Positions 41,323-49,701 of a stretch of DNA of 64,000 bases are shown here, in pieces (position 1 is the first letter of the stretch; each line of letters starts with the position of its first letter). Made by a program: the position numbers and the translations under genes. A model generated the notes under the pieces. The model had not been told where the DNA came from. It searched no databases and was given only the letters and a program-made list of their open reading frames with translations. This stretch comes from Streptomyces goshikiensis (GTDB lineage: Bacteria; Actinomycetota; Actinomycetes; Streptomycetales; Streptomycetaceae), in the NCBI RefSeq assembly GCF_014650555.1, contig NZ_BMVE01000014.1, positions 62,001 through 126,000 on the forward strand. Direction: 5' to 3'.

Positions 41323-41365
41323 GCTGGACGGCTGCGGGGAGCGGTGTTCCCCACAGCCGTCCAGC
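41323..41365. terminator. Bidirectional terminator between the two strands
   Basis: GCTGGACGGCTG (41323-41334) pairs with CAGCCGTCCAGC (41354-41365), 12 bp perfect, extended by GGGGA/TCCCC inside the loop after one mismatch. Lies between the stop of the plus-strand gene (41303) and the stop of the minus-strand LysM-BTAD gene (41381). Confidence 0.9.
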
Positions 41366-41380
41366 GTGTGCGATGTCGTG

Positions 41381-44300
41381 TCAGACCGGCACGGTGTTCG
41401 TCTCGGAGGGCGCTGGCTTGCCGGAGAGGACCAGGGTGATGGTGTCCTCGGTGGTGTCTTCGAGGGTGATGTCGTACGTCCGTGCCATCTGCTGGATGCG
41501 GGCGACGGTTCGGCGGATCGCGGCGTCGTTCCCGGCGGCCCGTTCGATGGTGAGCAGGTCGCGGTAGAGGGTTTCGGAGGTTTCCTCGACTTCGAGGGCT
41601 TTGTGGACGGTGTGGCGGGCGGCGTCCAGGTCGGGCCGGGTGCTGTCGGTCTGCCAGCGGGCGAGGGTGTGGGCGGTGTCGGTGATCCTCGACAGCATGT
41701 CCTGGACGACCGGGTCCGCCCATGGGAGCGTCCGGCCGCCGAAGGGCTTGCCCCGCACGAGCGCCATCGCCGCCTCCAGGTCTTCGATGCCGGCGCTCGG
41801 GCCTGCTGCGAGTCCCTGGCGGGCGAGGGTCTGGAACTGTGTCCAGTCGGAGGTTACGGCCGGGTGGAAGACGTATCCGGCGCCCGTTTTGGGGCGGGGC
41901 AGCAGCGGCTGGCCGTCCGTGTGGAGACCGACGACGCCGCGTAGTTCGGACAGGCGTGAGTGCAGGGTCCGGGTGGACCAGGGGCTGGCCGGGTCCATCG
42001 CCTGGCACAGGGCATCAGCGGTGCGGCCGGGCCGCAGGTGGATGAGGGCAGCGATGGCCGCGGTGCGCGGGCTGTGCGCGGTGCTGTCGCGGCCGGTGAT
42101 CCGCAGCGGCCCCAGCACCTCGATCCGCACCTCGGTATCCCCGCCTTCACCCGCACCGGCGGCTGTTTGGCGGGGAAGCTGCGTGGACACCGCCGAGGGA
42201 TCCAGCGTGATGACCGCCGCGCCATCTGCTGTCTGGGCCGCCTCTGCGGCCCCTTCGGACTCCGTGCCGCTGTCGTTCGTGATGCCTGCTTCGGCGGTGC
42301 CGTCGCTCTCGGTGGGCTCCGTGGGGGCGGGGATACGTCCGGGGGATCCGGCGATGAAGAGGGCGGGGAAGGGGTTGCCGGGGTCCAGGGATTCATCGCC
42401 GACGGCGTGCACTGTCAGCGGGGCCCCGCCGGCGGCCGTCTGGCCGTGGTCCTCGGCGTTCGCCCACGGCCCGGCCGCGGCCTGCGGCTCCCGGATGGAT
42501 ACCTGGAGGGCGTGGACATACTGCCGGTACTGCTCATCGGTGATCCGCTGGAGATCCACCGACGTCTCCAGCACGGCGACGGTGGTGTCCTGGCCGCGGG
42601 TGACGTTGAGGACTTCGGCGTGGGGGAAGCATCGGCGGGCCGCCGCGCTGGCGGGCAGGACGACTGCGGTGTCCAGGGTCCGGCCGGCGGCGAGGGCGTC
42701 GGCGAGCTGCACCAGATGTTCGTCGTCCACGTCCCCGGCGCCGACCGCCAGCCACGGAAGCACCTGCTCCCCGCTCTGGTGCGCTTCCAGCATGAGCTCG
42801 CCGAGGTCGGCGGCGACGGCGGGAAGGTGCGGCATCGTCCGGATCCGGCCCTGCGGAAGGAGCCCGGCGAGGCGGGCGCCGAGCCCGGTGGTGAGGATCT
42901 CGCTGTAGTCGGTCCACGCGCAGCTACCCAGCTCCAGCGCGACGGCGCGCGCCACCTCCAGCACCTCTTCGTCGGGGCCGTCCAGGAGCAGGATCCGGCA
43001 GGTCATCAGGTCGATGAGGACAAGGCCGTCGGTGTCGGCGCCGAGGGTGACCAGGCCGGGGTAGGGGGCTTGGACATCGGCGAGCTCCTCGGCGGTCAGG
43101 AGTTCCGCCGCAGGGTCGAGCGTCCAGGTGCGGGTATTGGAGCCCGCGGTGAACGGGGCTACGGGCGGCGCGGGTTCGTCCAGCAGCAGGGTGACCCCGG
43201 CAGCGTCGAGGCGGGCACCGCGCAGCGCGGGCAGGTCGCGGCTGTCGGTCACTGCGTGGTGGGCGAGGGTGCGCAGCACGCGGTCCAGGAGATTGATCCC
43301 GGCCGGCTCTGATGTCGCGGCCAGGAGTTGCTCCAGCTCGGTCGGCTCCTCGTCCTTGGCGATGGTCTGTCCGGCCTTGCGTTCGCGCTGTTGCAGGATC
43401 CGGCGGACACCGAGCGCCCCGGCGAGGGAGGCGGCCAACAGCGTCCCGATACCGGCGATCAACGCGAAGTTGACGTGGCTGCCCGCCGTCTCGTCGGCCC
43501 GGAGCGCAGTGGCCGACGGAGCCGGCTGCGCGGCCTCGGCCGTCGCCGAGGGCGAAGCGGTCGCGGAAGCGGACAGCGAGGGTGCGGGTTTCGTGGCGGA
43601 GGCGGATGGCGCCGGCGTGGGTGGTGCGGGTTTTGTGGTGGGCGGCGGGGTGGCACTGTCGTCGGTTCCGGGATCCGGTTTGGCCTCCTGCGGCGGGGCC
43701 GGGTTGGAGGCGCTGCCGGGCAGGGTGAGGTGCTGGCCGGGTTGGATCAGGTCGGGGTTCGTGAACGCCCCGCCGCCGGGGAGGGGGCCGCCCTTGTTCA
43801 GGTCGAAGATCTCCCCGTACCGGCCAGCGCTGCCCAACTGGCTTTCGGCGATTGCGGTGAGGCTGTCGCCGTTCTTGACGGTGTACGTCGTGGGGGTGGC
43901 CGTGCCGGCCTGCTCAGGCGCGGGTCGGGTGTCTGTCGGTGCGGACCGCGCGTCGGCCAGTGGGGGACGGGCGTCGGCGGGGAGGTGCAGGATCCATCCG
44001 GGCTGGATGGGCTGGTCGGTGTGGAAGGTGTTGCCGTCGGTCATGGTGTTGCCGTCGTTGAGGGCGGCGATGTCTCCCCAGCGTCCGCCGTCGCCCAGGC
44101 GCGCCTCGGCGATGGACCACAGGCTCTCGGCCGGCTTGGTATCCCGCACGGTGTGCGTCGCCGTGGAGGCCTGGCCGGGGTCGGCGGCAGCGACGCTTCG
44201 CGCGCCGTCGATGCCAGGGGTCGCGGCCACAGCTGCGGTGGTGGTGTGGGTGGCGGCCTGGGCGGGGGAGGGGGCCGCGGCAAGGGCGGTCCCGGCGGGC

Positions 44301-44671
44301 AGCGCGAGGAGGACGGCGCTGACCAGGGCCGCGGCGGCGCGCTGTCCGACCAGGCCGCGGATCTGCGGGGCGGATCGGCCCCGGAGCTGCGCGGGAACCT
44401 CCAGCAGCACCGAGACGGCGAACAGCGCCCAGCCCGCCCAGCCTGCGACGGCGAGGGCGAGGAGGAACACCTGCCCGGAGTCGTCAGTGGACAGCAGGCT
44501 GGACAGGGCCGCGAGTCCGGGAGGCCCGACGACGGAGGCGGCCCACCACAGCAGCACAGGCAAACCGGCCAGCACAGCGGCCAGGACAGTGAGGCTGACC
44601 AGGCCCCGCAGAACGGCGGCTGCCGTCTGAGCACTGCTGCGCGCCGGCGGGACCGGGTTGCTGTTCGGCAT
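41381..44671 (-). CDS. LysM-BTAD membrane regulator, 1096 aa
   Basis: Three hydrophobic helices in the first ~125 residues (TVLAAVLAGLPVLLWWAASV; VFLLALAVAGWAGWALFAVS; ALVSAVLLALPAGTALAAAP), LysM 1 at ~172-225 (AESLWSIAEARLG), LysM 2 at ~260-310 (YTVKNGDSLTAIAESQLG), a Ser/Thr/Pro/Ala linker, another membrane helix at ~397-418 (FALIAGIGTLLAASLAGALG), a mixed cytoplasmic segment, and a C-terminal winged helix plus BTAD domain (~845-1090; VRIEVLGPLRITGRD; LHSRLSELRGVVG). LysM binds peptidoglycan; winged helix/BTAD is the SARP-type DNA-binding unit. So the protein could report cell-wall state to transcription. Last gene of the tad-type operon. Confidence 0.85.
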   Translation of the reverse strand: MPNSNPVPPARSSAQTAAAVLRGLVSLTVLAAVLAGLPVLLWWAASVVGPPGLAALSSLLSTDDSGQVFLLALAVAGWAGWALFAVSVLLEVPAQLRGRSAPQIRGLVGQRAAAALVSAVLLALPAGTALAAAPSPAQAATHTTTAAVAATPGIDGARSVAAADPGQASTATHTVRDTKPAESLWSIAEARLGDGGRWGDIAALNDGNTMTDGNTFHTDQPIQPGWILHLPADARPPLADARSAPTDTRPAPEQAGTATPTTYTVKNGDSLTAIAESQLGSAGRYGEIFDLNKGGPLPGGGAFTNPDLIQPGQHLTLPGSASNPAPPQEAKPDPGTDDSATPPPTTKPAPPTPAPSASATKPAPSLSASATASPSATAEAAQPAPSATALRADETAGSHVNFALIAGIGTLLAASLAGALGVRRILQQRERKAGQTIAKDEEPTELEQLLAATSEPAGINLLDRVLRTLAHHAVTDSRDLPALRGARLDAAGVTLLLDEPAPPVAPFTAGSNTRTWTLDPAAELLTAEELADVQAPYPGLVTLGADTDGLVLIDLMTCRILLLDGPDEEVLEVARAVALELGSCAWTDYSEILTTGLGARLAGLLPQGRIRTMPHLPAVAADLGELMLEAHQSGEQVLPWLAVGAGDVDDEHLVQLADALAAGRTLDTAVVLPASAAARRCFPHAEVLNVTRGQDTTVAVLETSVDLQRITDEQYRQYVHALQVSIREPQAAAGPWANAEDHGQTAAGGAPLTVHAVGDESLDPGNPFPALFIAGSPGRIPAPTEPTESDGTAEAGITNDSGTESEGAAEAAQTADGAAVITLDPSAVSTQLPRQTAAGAGEGGDTEVRIEVLGPLRITGRDSTAHSPRTAAIAALIHLRPGRTADALCQAMDPASPWSTRTLHSRLSELRGVVGLHTDGQPLLPRPKTGAGYVFHPAVTSDWTQFQTLARQGLAAGPSAGIEDLEAAMALVRGKPFGGRTLPWADPVVQDMLSRITDTAHTLARWQTDSTRPDLDAARHTVHKALEVEETSETLYRDLLTIERAAGNDAAIRRTVARIQQMARTYDITLEDTTEDTITLVLSGKPAPSETNTVPV

Positions 44672-44694
44672 GAGGGTCCTTCTCGGTTCGGGGG

Positions 44695-45141
44695 TTACTC
44701 GGGCTGGGTGACGCCGTGCAGTAGGCGGGCGCTGCCGTGGCCGGACACGCTCATGGAGCTGATCCCGGCGGCGGACAGGAACTTCGTGGCGTAGGTGTCG
44801 GACACGGTGACGGTCAGTTGGGTGCCGTCCGGGGACAGGGAGACGCTGCCGTGGGTGCCGGCGCGGGCGAGGTAGGCGCGGGCCGCGGCCGCCGCCGCTT
44901 CCGGGTCGGCGCGCAAGGTTTCGCCGGCGACTGCGGCGGCTGGGTCGATGGCCTGGCCGGCTGCGCGGGCGGCTTCCATCGCGACGGCGTCCGCCCGCTC
45001 TGTCGCGCGGAGCTTGCCCGCGCCGTCGATGGCCAGCCCGATGATGCTCAGCAGGGCGATGGTGACGATCGCGGTGTAGACGGCGATCCCGCCCCTGTCC
45101 TCGCCTCGCCGGCTGCGCCACCAGGCCTCTACTGCCCGCAT
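44695..45141 (-). CDS. TadG/TadE-like pilus assembly protein
   Basis: 148 aa. After a basic cytoplasmic start (WWRSRRGEDRGG) comes one membrane helix IAVYTAIVTIALLSIIGLAI at ~19-38, followed by D-G-A-G-K-L-R-A-T-E-R-A-D-A-V-A-M-E-A-A-R, the pattern of TadE/TadG and Rv3660c-locus pilin-like proteins, and an extracytoplasmic region with SLSPDGTQLTVTVSDTYAT. Minor pilin-like subunits of Tad systems have this form. It is separated from the next gene by 3 bp and precedes the LysM-BTAD gene. Confidence 0.8.
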   Translation of the reverse strand: MRAVEAWWRSRRGEDRGGIAVYTAIVTIALLSIIGLAIDGAGKLRATERADAVAMEAARAAGQAIDPAAAVAGETLRADPEAAAAAARAYLARAGTHGSVSLSPDGTQLTVTVSDTYATKFLSAAGISSMSVSGHGSARLLHGVTQPE

Positions 45142-45144
45142 CGC

Positions 45145-45621
45145 TCAGCCCTCCCGGGAACGGAACGCGTCTACTACCGACGTGAACCGGCTTGTCATGG
45201 TCTTGCTGCCAGGCATTCCGGGGAGCAGAAGATCGGACATCGCCACCGTGCAGGAGATCGTGACGGTGACGGTGCCGACCTCGCCGAGGGGCACGGCTAG
45301 TCCGGAGGCGTCGACGTTCGTGGATGACGACGCGCAGCGGATGCCCTGGTCGTCGAGGGAGCGGGCGGCCGCGGCGGCGGCCTCGGCCTGGGCGCCGCTG
45401 TAGGTGCGGGAGATCGACGCGGCCCGGGCGGCGTCCTCCGCGGCGGCATCGATCTTCGCCCCCGAGGTGACGATCCGGCCCCCGGCGATCGCCAGGCAGA
45501 GCAGCATCAGCAGCAGCGGGGTGACGACCGCGGCCGCGATCGTCTCACTGCCCCGGTCGCCGCCTACCCGCCGACGAAGCCACGTCACATAGGGATTGGG
45601 CGTGATCACGGGGTGGTCCAC
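45145..45621 (-). CDS. TadE-like pilus assembly protein
   Basis: 158 aa. RRVGGDRGSETIAAAVVTPL at ~16-35 has the G-S-x-x-x-E/T-A-A-A-V-V-T-P-L pattern that precedes the single helix LLLMLLCLAIAGGRIVTSG of TadE proteins; then the helix KIDAAAEDAARAASISRTYS (~57-76) and an exported beta-rich region with two Cys (CASSSTN, ISCTVAM), probably a disulfide. Such proteins are minor pilins. Starts inside the end of the preceding gene (15-bp overlap). Confidence 0.83.
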   Translation of the reverse strand: MDHPVITPNPYVTWLRRRVGGDRGSETIAAAVVTPLLLMLLCLAIAGGRIVTSGAKIDAAAEDAARAASISRTYSGAQAEAAAAAARSLDDQGIRCASSSTNVDASGLAVPLGEVGTVTVTISCTVAMSDLLLPGMPGSKTMTSRFTSVVDAFRSREG

Positions 45622-46103
45622 CGTTCACGCGGTGCGGACGCCGACTGCGAGACACTCAGTCCGGACAGTCCCGGGATGAGGGACAGGGCTCGGCCGGTGA
45701 CGGTCACCCGGACCTCGGTCGCCGAACTTCCCGTAGTACTCACACTCCTGCCGGCGAGGCTGTCACCCGCGATCCGGCCGAGAGTCTCGGTAGCCTGGGC
45801 CGCGCCCGCTCCTTCGGGAGCCTGGTAGACGCGGGCGGCCGCGACGCCTTCACGAGCCGCGGTGAGAGCGATGTTGCGGGCATAGACCCACATCGACGCC
45901 TGCACGACAGCCACGGTCACGAGCAGGATGAACGGGAAGACGATCGCCATCTGGATGGACGACTCCCCGCGCTCCCCGCCTCCGTCGCCTTGCACGGTTT
46001 CGCCGGCACTGCGGACGCGCGTCAGCCACCAGCGCCTAGCCCTTCCGGGCTTTCGGCCGCCGTCGTGGTTCACCTCGTCTCCTTCCCGTCTCTGCGCGTG
46101 CAT
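45606..46103 (-). CDS. TadE-like pilus assembly protein
   Basis: 165 aa. A long basic N-terminus (RRWWLTRVRSAGETVQG) and GERGESSIQMAIVFPFILLV at ~45-64 match the TadE start (RGxxxxExAIVxPxLLLL), followed by helix VTVAVVQASMWVYARNIALT and the A-A-R-E-G-V-A-A-A-R segment. The remainder is exported. The E in GESSIQMA is the residue that, in pilins, is required for prepilin processing or assembly. The true start may be downstream of 46103, since the first 30 residues are atypical. Confidence 0.85.
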   Translation of the reverse strand: MHAQRREGDEVNHDGGRKPGRARRWWLTRVRSAGETVQGDGGGERGESSIQMAIVFPFILLVTVAVVQASMWVYARNIALTAAREGVAAARVYQAPEGAGAAQATETLGRIAGDSLAGRSVSTTGSSATEVRVTVTGRALSLIPGLSGLSVSQSASAPRERWTTP

Positions 46104-46112
46104 CCGGTCCTC

Positions 46113-46328
46113 TCAGATACCGGAGAGGCTGGTGTTGTATTTGGCGATCACGACGGCGATGGTCCCGGCGATCGCGAGGGCGCCGGCGGTCGCGGCCACC
46201 CAGATGATGATGGTCGTGATCGAGATGTCGCCCCGGTCATCGGCCTTGCCCTGCTCGATACGGGACTTGAACCACGCGGCGGTGGCGGTGGCGGCGGTCG
46301 TGGCGCGGACGGCGAGCTTGGTCATCAT
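46113..46328 (-). CDS. Small pilin-like membrane peptide
   Basis: 71 aa. A basic stretch and helix (TAAWFKSRIEQGKADDRGDI) followed by one long hydrophobic helix SITTIIIWVAATAGALAIAG ending TIAVVIAKYN. The place in the operon, straight after TadC and before the TadE genes, and D-R-G-D before the helix suggest the major Flp-type pilin or its short actinobacterial equivalent; the usual Flp E5 and processing G are not clearly seen. No prepilin peptidase is in the window. Confidence 0.65.
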   Translation of the reverse strand: MMTKLAVRATTAATATAAWFKSRIEQGKADDRGDISITTIIIWVAATAGALAIAGTIAVVIAKYNTSLSGI

Positions 46329-46340
46329 GACGGTGTCTCC

Positions 46341-47222
46341 TCAGGTGTTGAGCATGCGGATGATGGCGGGGAAGGCGATCAGGAGCATCACCAGGACAGC
46401 GAGGAGCGCGCCGGGCGCGGTCATCTTCTCGCTGTCCGAGTTCGCGTCGGCTGCCTGCGCGGCCAGCAGCTCAGTGCGCAGGTTCTTCGCGCGGGAGCGC
46501 AGGGTCGCGTAGACGGAGGCGCCGTCGTCGGCGGACTGCCGCATGATCGCCGCGAGGTCGTCCAGGACGGGCAGGTCCAGCTCGGCGGTCAGACGGGCCA
46601 GGGATTCCCAGTGCTGGACCTTGTCGACGCGGGAGCGCGCCAGTGCAGTCTGGATCCGTAGGAACGCCCATCCGCAGCCGACTTGGGCGGCCTGCTCCAT
46701 GGCCTGCTCGGCTGAGACGTTCCCGGCCCGGCGCAGCGCGACCAGGTCCAGGTAAGCGGCCATGGCGTGCGCGAACTCGGCCCGGGCGCGTTTGGCGTTG
46801 TCGCGCAGGGCGAGGTCGGGGGCGAACCACAGGACGGTGGCGGCGAGTATGCCGACGATGGCGGGCAGGTAGAGGGGCAGGCCCAGGAGCAGCAGCGGGA
46901 TCGTGGACAGCGGCGGCAGCAGCAGACCACCCACCGCGAGTGCGACCTTCGTCAGCAGGAACCGGGCCGGGGTGGAGCCGGTCAGGGCCAGGTCCTTGTG
47001 CGGGATCCGTACCCCGGGGACGTCGGTGAGGTGGTCCAGCAGCCACTGCCCCCACAGCTCGTCACGGGACGCCGGCCCGCCTGTGGGGGAGGCGGGGACG
47101 GGCTGGTTCAGGCGGCGCAGCGCCGGCCCGAGCGCCGGGGCGGGCCGTAGCACCTCTCGGATCAGCAGCGCGGCACCAGCACCGATCGCGGCCCCGGAAA
47201 CGATCGCAGCGACGGGCATCAT
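46341..47222 (-). CDS. tadC: TadC-like type II secretion F-domain membrane protein
   Basis: 293 aa. First helix at 3-22 (PVAAIVSGAAIGAGAALLIR), two helices at ~90-130 (TKVALAVGGLLLPPLSTIPL; LLLGLPLYLPAIVGILAATV), and C-terminal helix ~270-290 (ALLAVLVMLLIAFPAIIRML). T2SSF pattern: FAHAMAAYLDLVALRRAGNV SAEQAMEQAAQ at ~147-177 and ADDGASVYATLRSRAKNLR. TadC forms with TadB the inner-membrane platform of the pilus machine. Its ATG overlaps the TadB stop as ATGA. Confidence 0.88.
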   Translation of the reverse strand: MMPVAAIVSGAAIGAGAALLIREVLRPAPALGPALRRLNQPVPASPTGGPASRDELWGQWLLDHLTDVPGVRIPHKDLALTGSTPARFLLTKVALAVGGLLLPPLSTIPLLLLGLPLYLPAIVGILAATVLWFAPDLALRDNAKRARAEFAHAMAAYLDLVALRRAGNVSAEQAMEQAAQVGCGWAFLRIQTALARSRVDKVQHWESLARLTAELDLPVLDDLAAIMRQSADDGASVYATLRSRAKNLRTELLAAQAADANSDSEKMTAPGALLAVLVMLLIAFPAIIRMLNT

Positions 47223-48151
47223 GCGATCGCCTCCGTAATCTGCGCGCCCTCTTCAACCGGAACGGGTGCCGGGGTGACGGCGCTACGCGGGTCGGCGATC
47301 AGGAACCGGGGGACTGGTTTGACGTAGGCGATCTGCCGCATCAGTGCGAGCACACCCACGAACCCCGCGGCCAGGACGCCGAGGACCAGCTGCCCCAGGA
47401 GCGTTCCATACGGAGCGGTGTAGGAGGGGATGAGGAATCCGGCCCCGGCGACACCGAGCGTGATGATGGTCATCCACCGCATCGTGGTGCGGGGTTTGGC
47501 GCGGTCGGCCTCGATCGCCCGGCGCCGGGCCACTTCCTCGTGGACGGACTCGGCGAGGTCATCCAGGGCCTGGGCGAGCCCGGGGCCACGGTCGGCGGCC
47601 GACAGCACCAGCGCTGCGACCACTTTGTCGGCGGTCACGTCATCCAGCGCGTCACCAAAGTGCCGCAGCGCGTCCGTCGGGCGCCACCCGACATGAAGGC
47701 GGTCGACCAGGTCCCCGACCTCCCCGGCGATGTCCTCGGGGCAGCCCTTCCGGGAGATCTGCAAGGCCTCGTCCAGCCCGCGGCCCAGTCTGAGCACGTT
47801 GGCCAGGCGCTGCGTCCAGTCGCCGAGAGCCTCCAGCTTCCCGATCCTCGCGGCCGCCGACTTCGTGGGCGCCAGCAGCCACGGCACCCCAACGACCGCC
47901 AGGAACACGAGCGCCCCGGCGACGAACATGCCCGTGACCAGCCATAACACAACGCCAGCCAGAGCTCCGGCAGCAATCCGCGTACGGCGGGCCATCGCCG
48001 CGTCGCGTGAGACCATGCTGCGCCCGGCCCGCAGGCGGGCGGTCAGCGACGGCCCGGCCGGCGCAGTCGTGCCGATGATCCCGACGGCAAGGCCGACCAG
48101 GCCGCCCGCGACGGCTAGCCCGCACAGCACCCACATCAGCAGTGCGGTCAC
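47219..48151 (-). CDS. tadB: TadB-like type II secretion F-domain membrane protein
   Basis: 310 aa. Two N-terminal helices (LLMWVLCGLAVAGGLVGLAV; LAGVVLWLVTGMFVAGALVF), then the T2SSF domain (LGDWTQRLANVLRLGRGLDE; VADKVVAALVLSAADRGPGL-like, AQALDDLAESVHEEVARRRA), and two C-terminal helices (MTIITLGVAGAGFLIPSYTA; LVLGVLAAGFVGVLALMRQI). Partner of TadC. GTG 48151 overlaps the TadA stop as GTGA, so translation is coupled. Confidence 0.88.
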   Translation of the reverse strand: MTALLMWVLCGLAVAGGLVGLAVGIIGTTAPAGPSLTARLRAGRSMVSRDAAMARRTRIAAGALAGVVLWLVTGMFVAGALVFLAVVGVPWLLAPTKSAAARIGKLEALGDWTQRLANVLRLGRGLDEALQISRKGCPEDIAGEVGDLVDRLHVGWRPTDALRHFGDALDDVTADKVVAALVLSAADRGPGLAQALDDLAESVHEEVARRRAIEADRAKPRTTMRWMTIITLGVAGAGFLIPSYTAPYGTLLGQLVLGVLAAGFVGVLALMRQIAYVKPVPRFLIADPRSAVTPAPVPVEEGAQITEAIA

Positions 48152-49701
48152 AGCGCCCCGCCCCTTTCGGTGAGCAGCAGGAGCGGCAGCGCCGCGGTCC
48201 ATGCCCCGCTGGGCTTGCCGAGGAGGGAGGAGTCGAATCCGGCGCGGCGCAGGTCGTTGATGCAGCGGGGGTGCATGAGCGGTACGGCCCGGTGCTCGTT
48301 CCACTCCGGGCGTGGTCCGAAGATGGCGTTCGTCTCCGGGCGTCCGCCTTCCCCGATGCCGGTGACTTCCAGGACGTGGGAGACGAACCGGTGACGGTGT
48401 CCGCCGATCTTCGTTTCATCGATGGAGGAGACGAACACGATGAAGTGCAGGCCGTTCGCGGCCTGCCGGTAGGCGAGCGCCTCGGACATGTTGGCTTGGG
48501 CGAGGAGGTACAGCTCGGCGATCCGGTCGAATACGACGGAGGGGTGGATGGAGTGCAGGGTGCACAGGTTGCCGCCGGCGCCGTTCGTCATTGCCTGGAG
48601 CATCGCCACGATCTCCGGGCCGCGGACCTCGCCGACCACGATCCGGGTGAGCGTCATCCGCAGCGCCCGGTACATCAGATCCATCAGCGTGATCTCGCCG
48701 GCCGCGACCCCGCCGACCCTCTCGCCGTTGGACTCTCGGGCCTCCATCGGTACGACCTGCCGGTGGTGGCCGTTCTCGTGGGCGAAGAGTTCGTACTCGG
48801 TCTCCAGGGTCGCGAACCGCTCGTCCGGATCGATCTCCTTGAGCAGCGCGCGCAGCAGGGTTGTCTTGCCCGCCGCCTGACCGCCGACGATCATCACGTT
48901 CTTCTCCGCGCGCACGCAGGCACGCAGGAACTGCTCAAGGGTGGTGTCGAGCATCCCGCGGTCGACTAGCTCGGGCAGGTCAGCGTGGCGCATGCTGTGC
49001 CGGCGGATCGTCACATAGGTACCGGGGGTCACGTCGATGACGGCCTGGAGGCGGGATCCGTCCGACAACCGCAGTGCCAGGAACGGGTCCGCTGTCGACA
49101 GACTGCGCTCGCTTTGGCCCGTCGTCCTGCGGGCCAGGTCCCGCAGCAGCTCGCGCAGCTCGTCGTCGGAGTCGGCGACCGGCGCCACCTGCACACGCCG
49201 CCCGTCAGTGAAGTCCAGCCACACGTCCGTGTACGTGTTAATGAAGATGTTCTCCACCAGCGTGTTGTCCAGGTGCTGTTGCAGACGGCCCGCCCGGAAC
49301 TGGAGGTCGAACACGGCCTGCGCGGTGACGGCGTCCTCGGCGGTCGACGTCGCACTCCCGCGCTTGACGGCCTCGGCGTCCGACCACACCGCCACCTGCT
49401 CATTGATCAGGTGCCGGCCCTGCTGCTCCTGCGCGGCCGCACTCAGCCCCGGGCGGGAGCGGAGCAGCTCCGTGAGCCGGTCCCCGACCTCCTTCTTGAT
49501 CAGGCGTACGGCGGTGTAGTCGATGGTGATCGGATCGCCCGACGGCGTCGCCGCAGCTGGTACGGGCAGGGTCCGGCGGGGATCGACCGGCACCGTACCT
49601 CCGGCTGCACCGGTGCCGATGACGGGGTGAGGTACGGCGAGGCGGTCCTGAAGCGAGGTGTCCGCCACTACGGGGTTGTTGTGCAGGGGGCTAGCGCGCA
49701 C
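48148..49701 (-). CDS. tadA: TadA/CpaF-type secretion ATPase
   Basis: 517 aa. After a ~60-residue divergent start: AVRLIKKEVGDRLTELLRSR, then ENIFINTYTDVWLDFTDGRR (CpaF N-domain), Walker A GGQAAGKTTLLRALLKEID near residue 270, the Asp box/Walker B region MTLTRIVVGEVRGPEIVAML (~360) and the His box NLCTLHSIHPSVVFDRI. Cytoplasmic hexamer that powers pilus subunit extrusion through TadB/TadC. Start GTG 49701 overlaps the previous gene by 11 bp. Core residues are intact, so an active ATPase is likely. Confidence 0.92.
   Translation of the reverse strand: MRASPLHNNPVVADTSLQDRLAVPHPVIGTGAAGGTVPVDPRRTLPVPAAATPSGDPITIDYTAVRLIKKEVGDRLTELLRSRPGLSAAAQEQQGRHLINEQVAVWSDAEAVKRGSATSTAEDAVTAQAVFDLQFRAGRLQQHLDNTLVENIFINTYTDVWLDFTDGRRVQVAPVADSDDELRELLRDLARRTTGQSERSLSTADPFLALRLSDGSRLQAVIDVTPGTYVTIRRHSMRHADLPELVDRGMLDTTLEQFLRACVRAEKNVMIVGGQAAGKTTLLRALLKEIDPDERFATLETEYELFAHENGHHRQVVPMEARESNGERVGGVAAGEITLMDLMYRALRMTLTRIVVGEVRGPEIVAMLQAMTNGAGGNLCTLHSIHPSVVFDRIAELYLLAQANMSEALAYRQAANGLHFIVFVSSIDETKIGGHRHRFVSHVLEVTGIGEGGRPETNAIFGPRPEWNEHRAVPLMHPRCINDLRRAGFDSSLLGKPSGAWTAALPLLLLTERGGAL

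Noticed and set aside
40164-42008. Minus-strand open frame of ~600 codons
   Set aside because: Overlaps the rep-like gene, the 148-aa gene and the end of the LysM-BTAD gene in other frames; lacks protein-like composition.
41960-44794. Plus-strand open frames of 450-500 codons opposite the LysM-BTAD gene
   Set aside because: Gly/Val/Arg-rich antisense translation typical of high-GC genes; no domain recognised.
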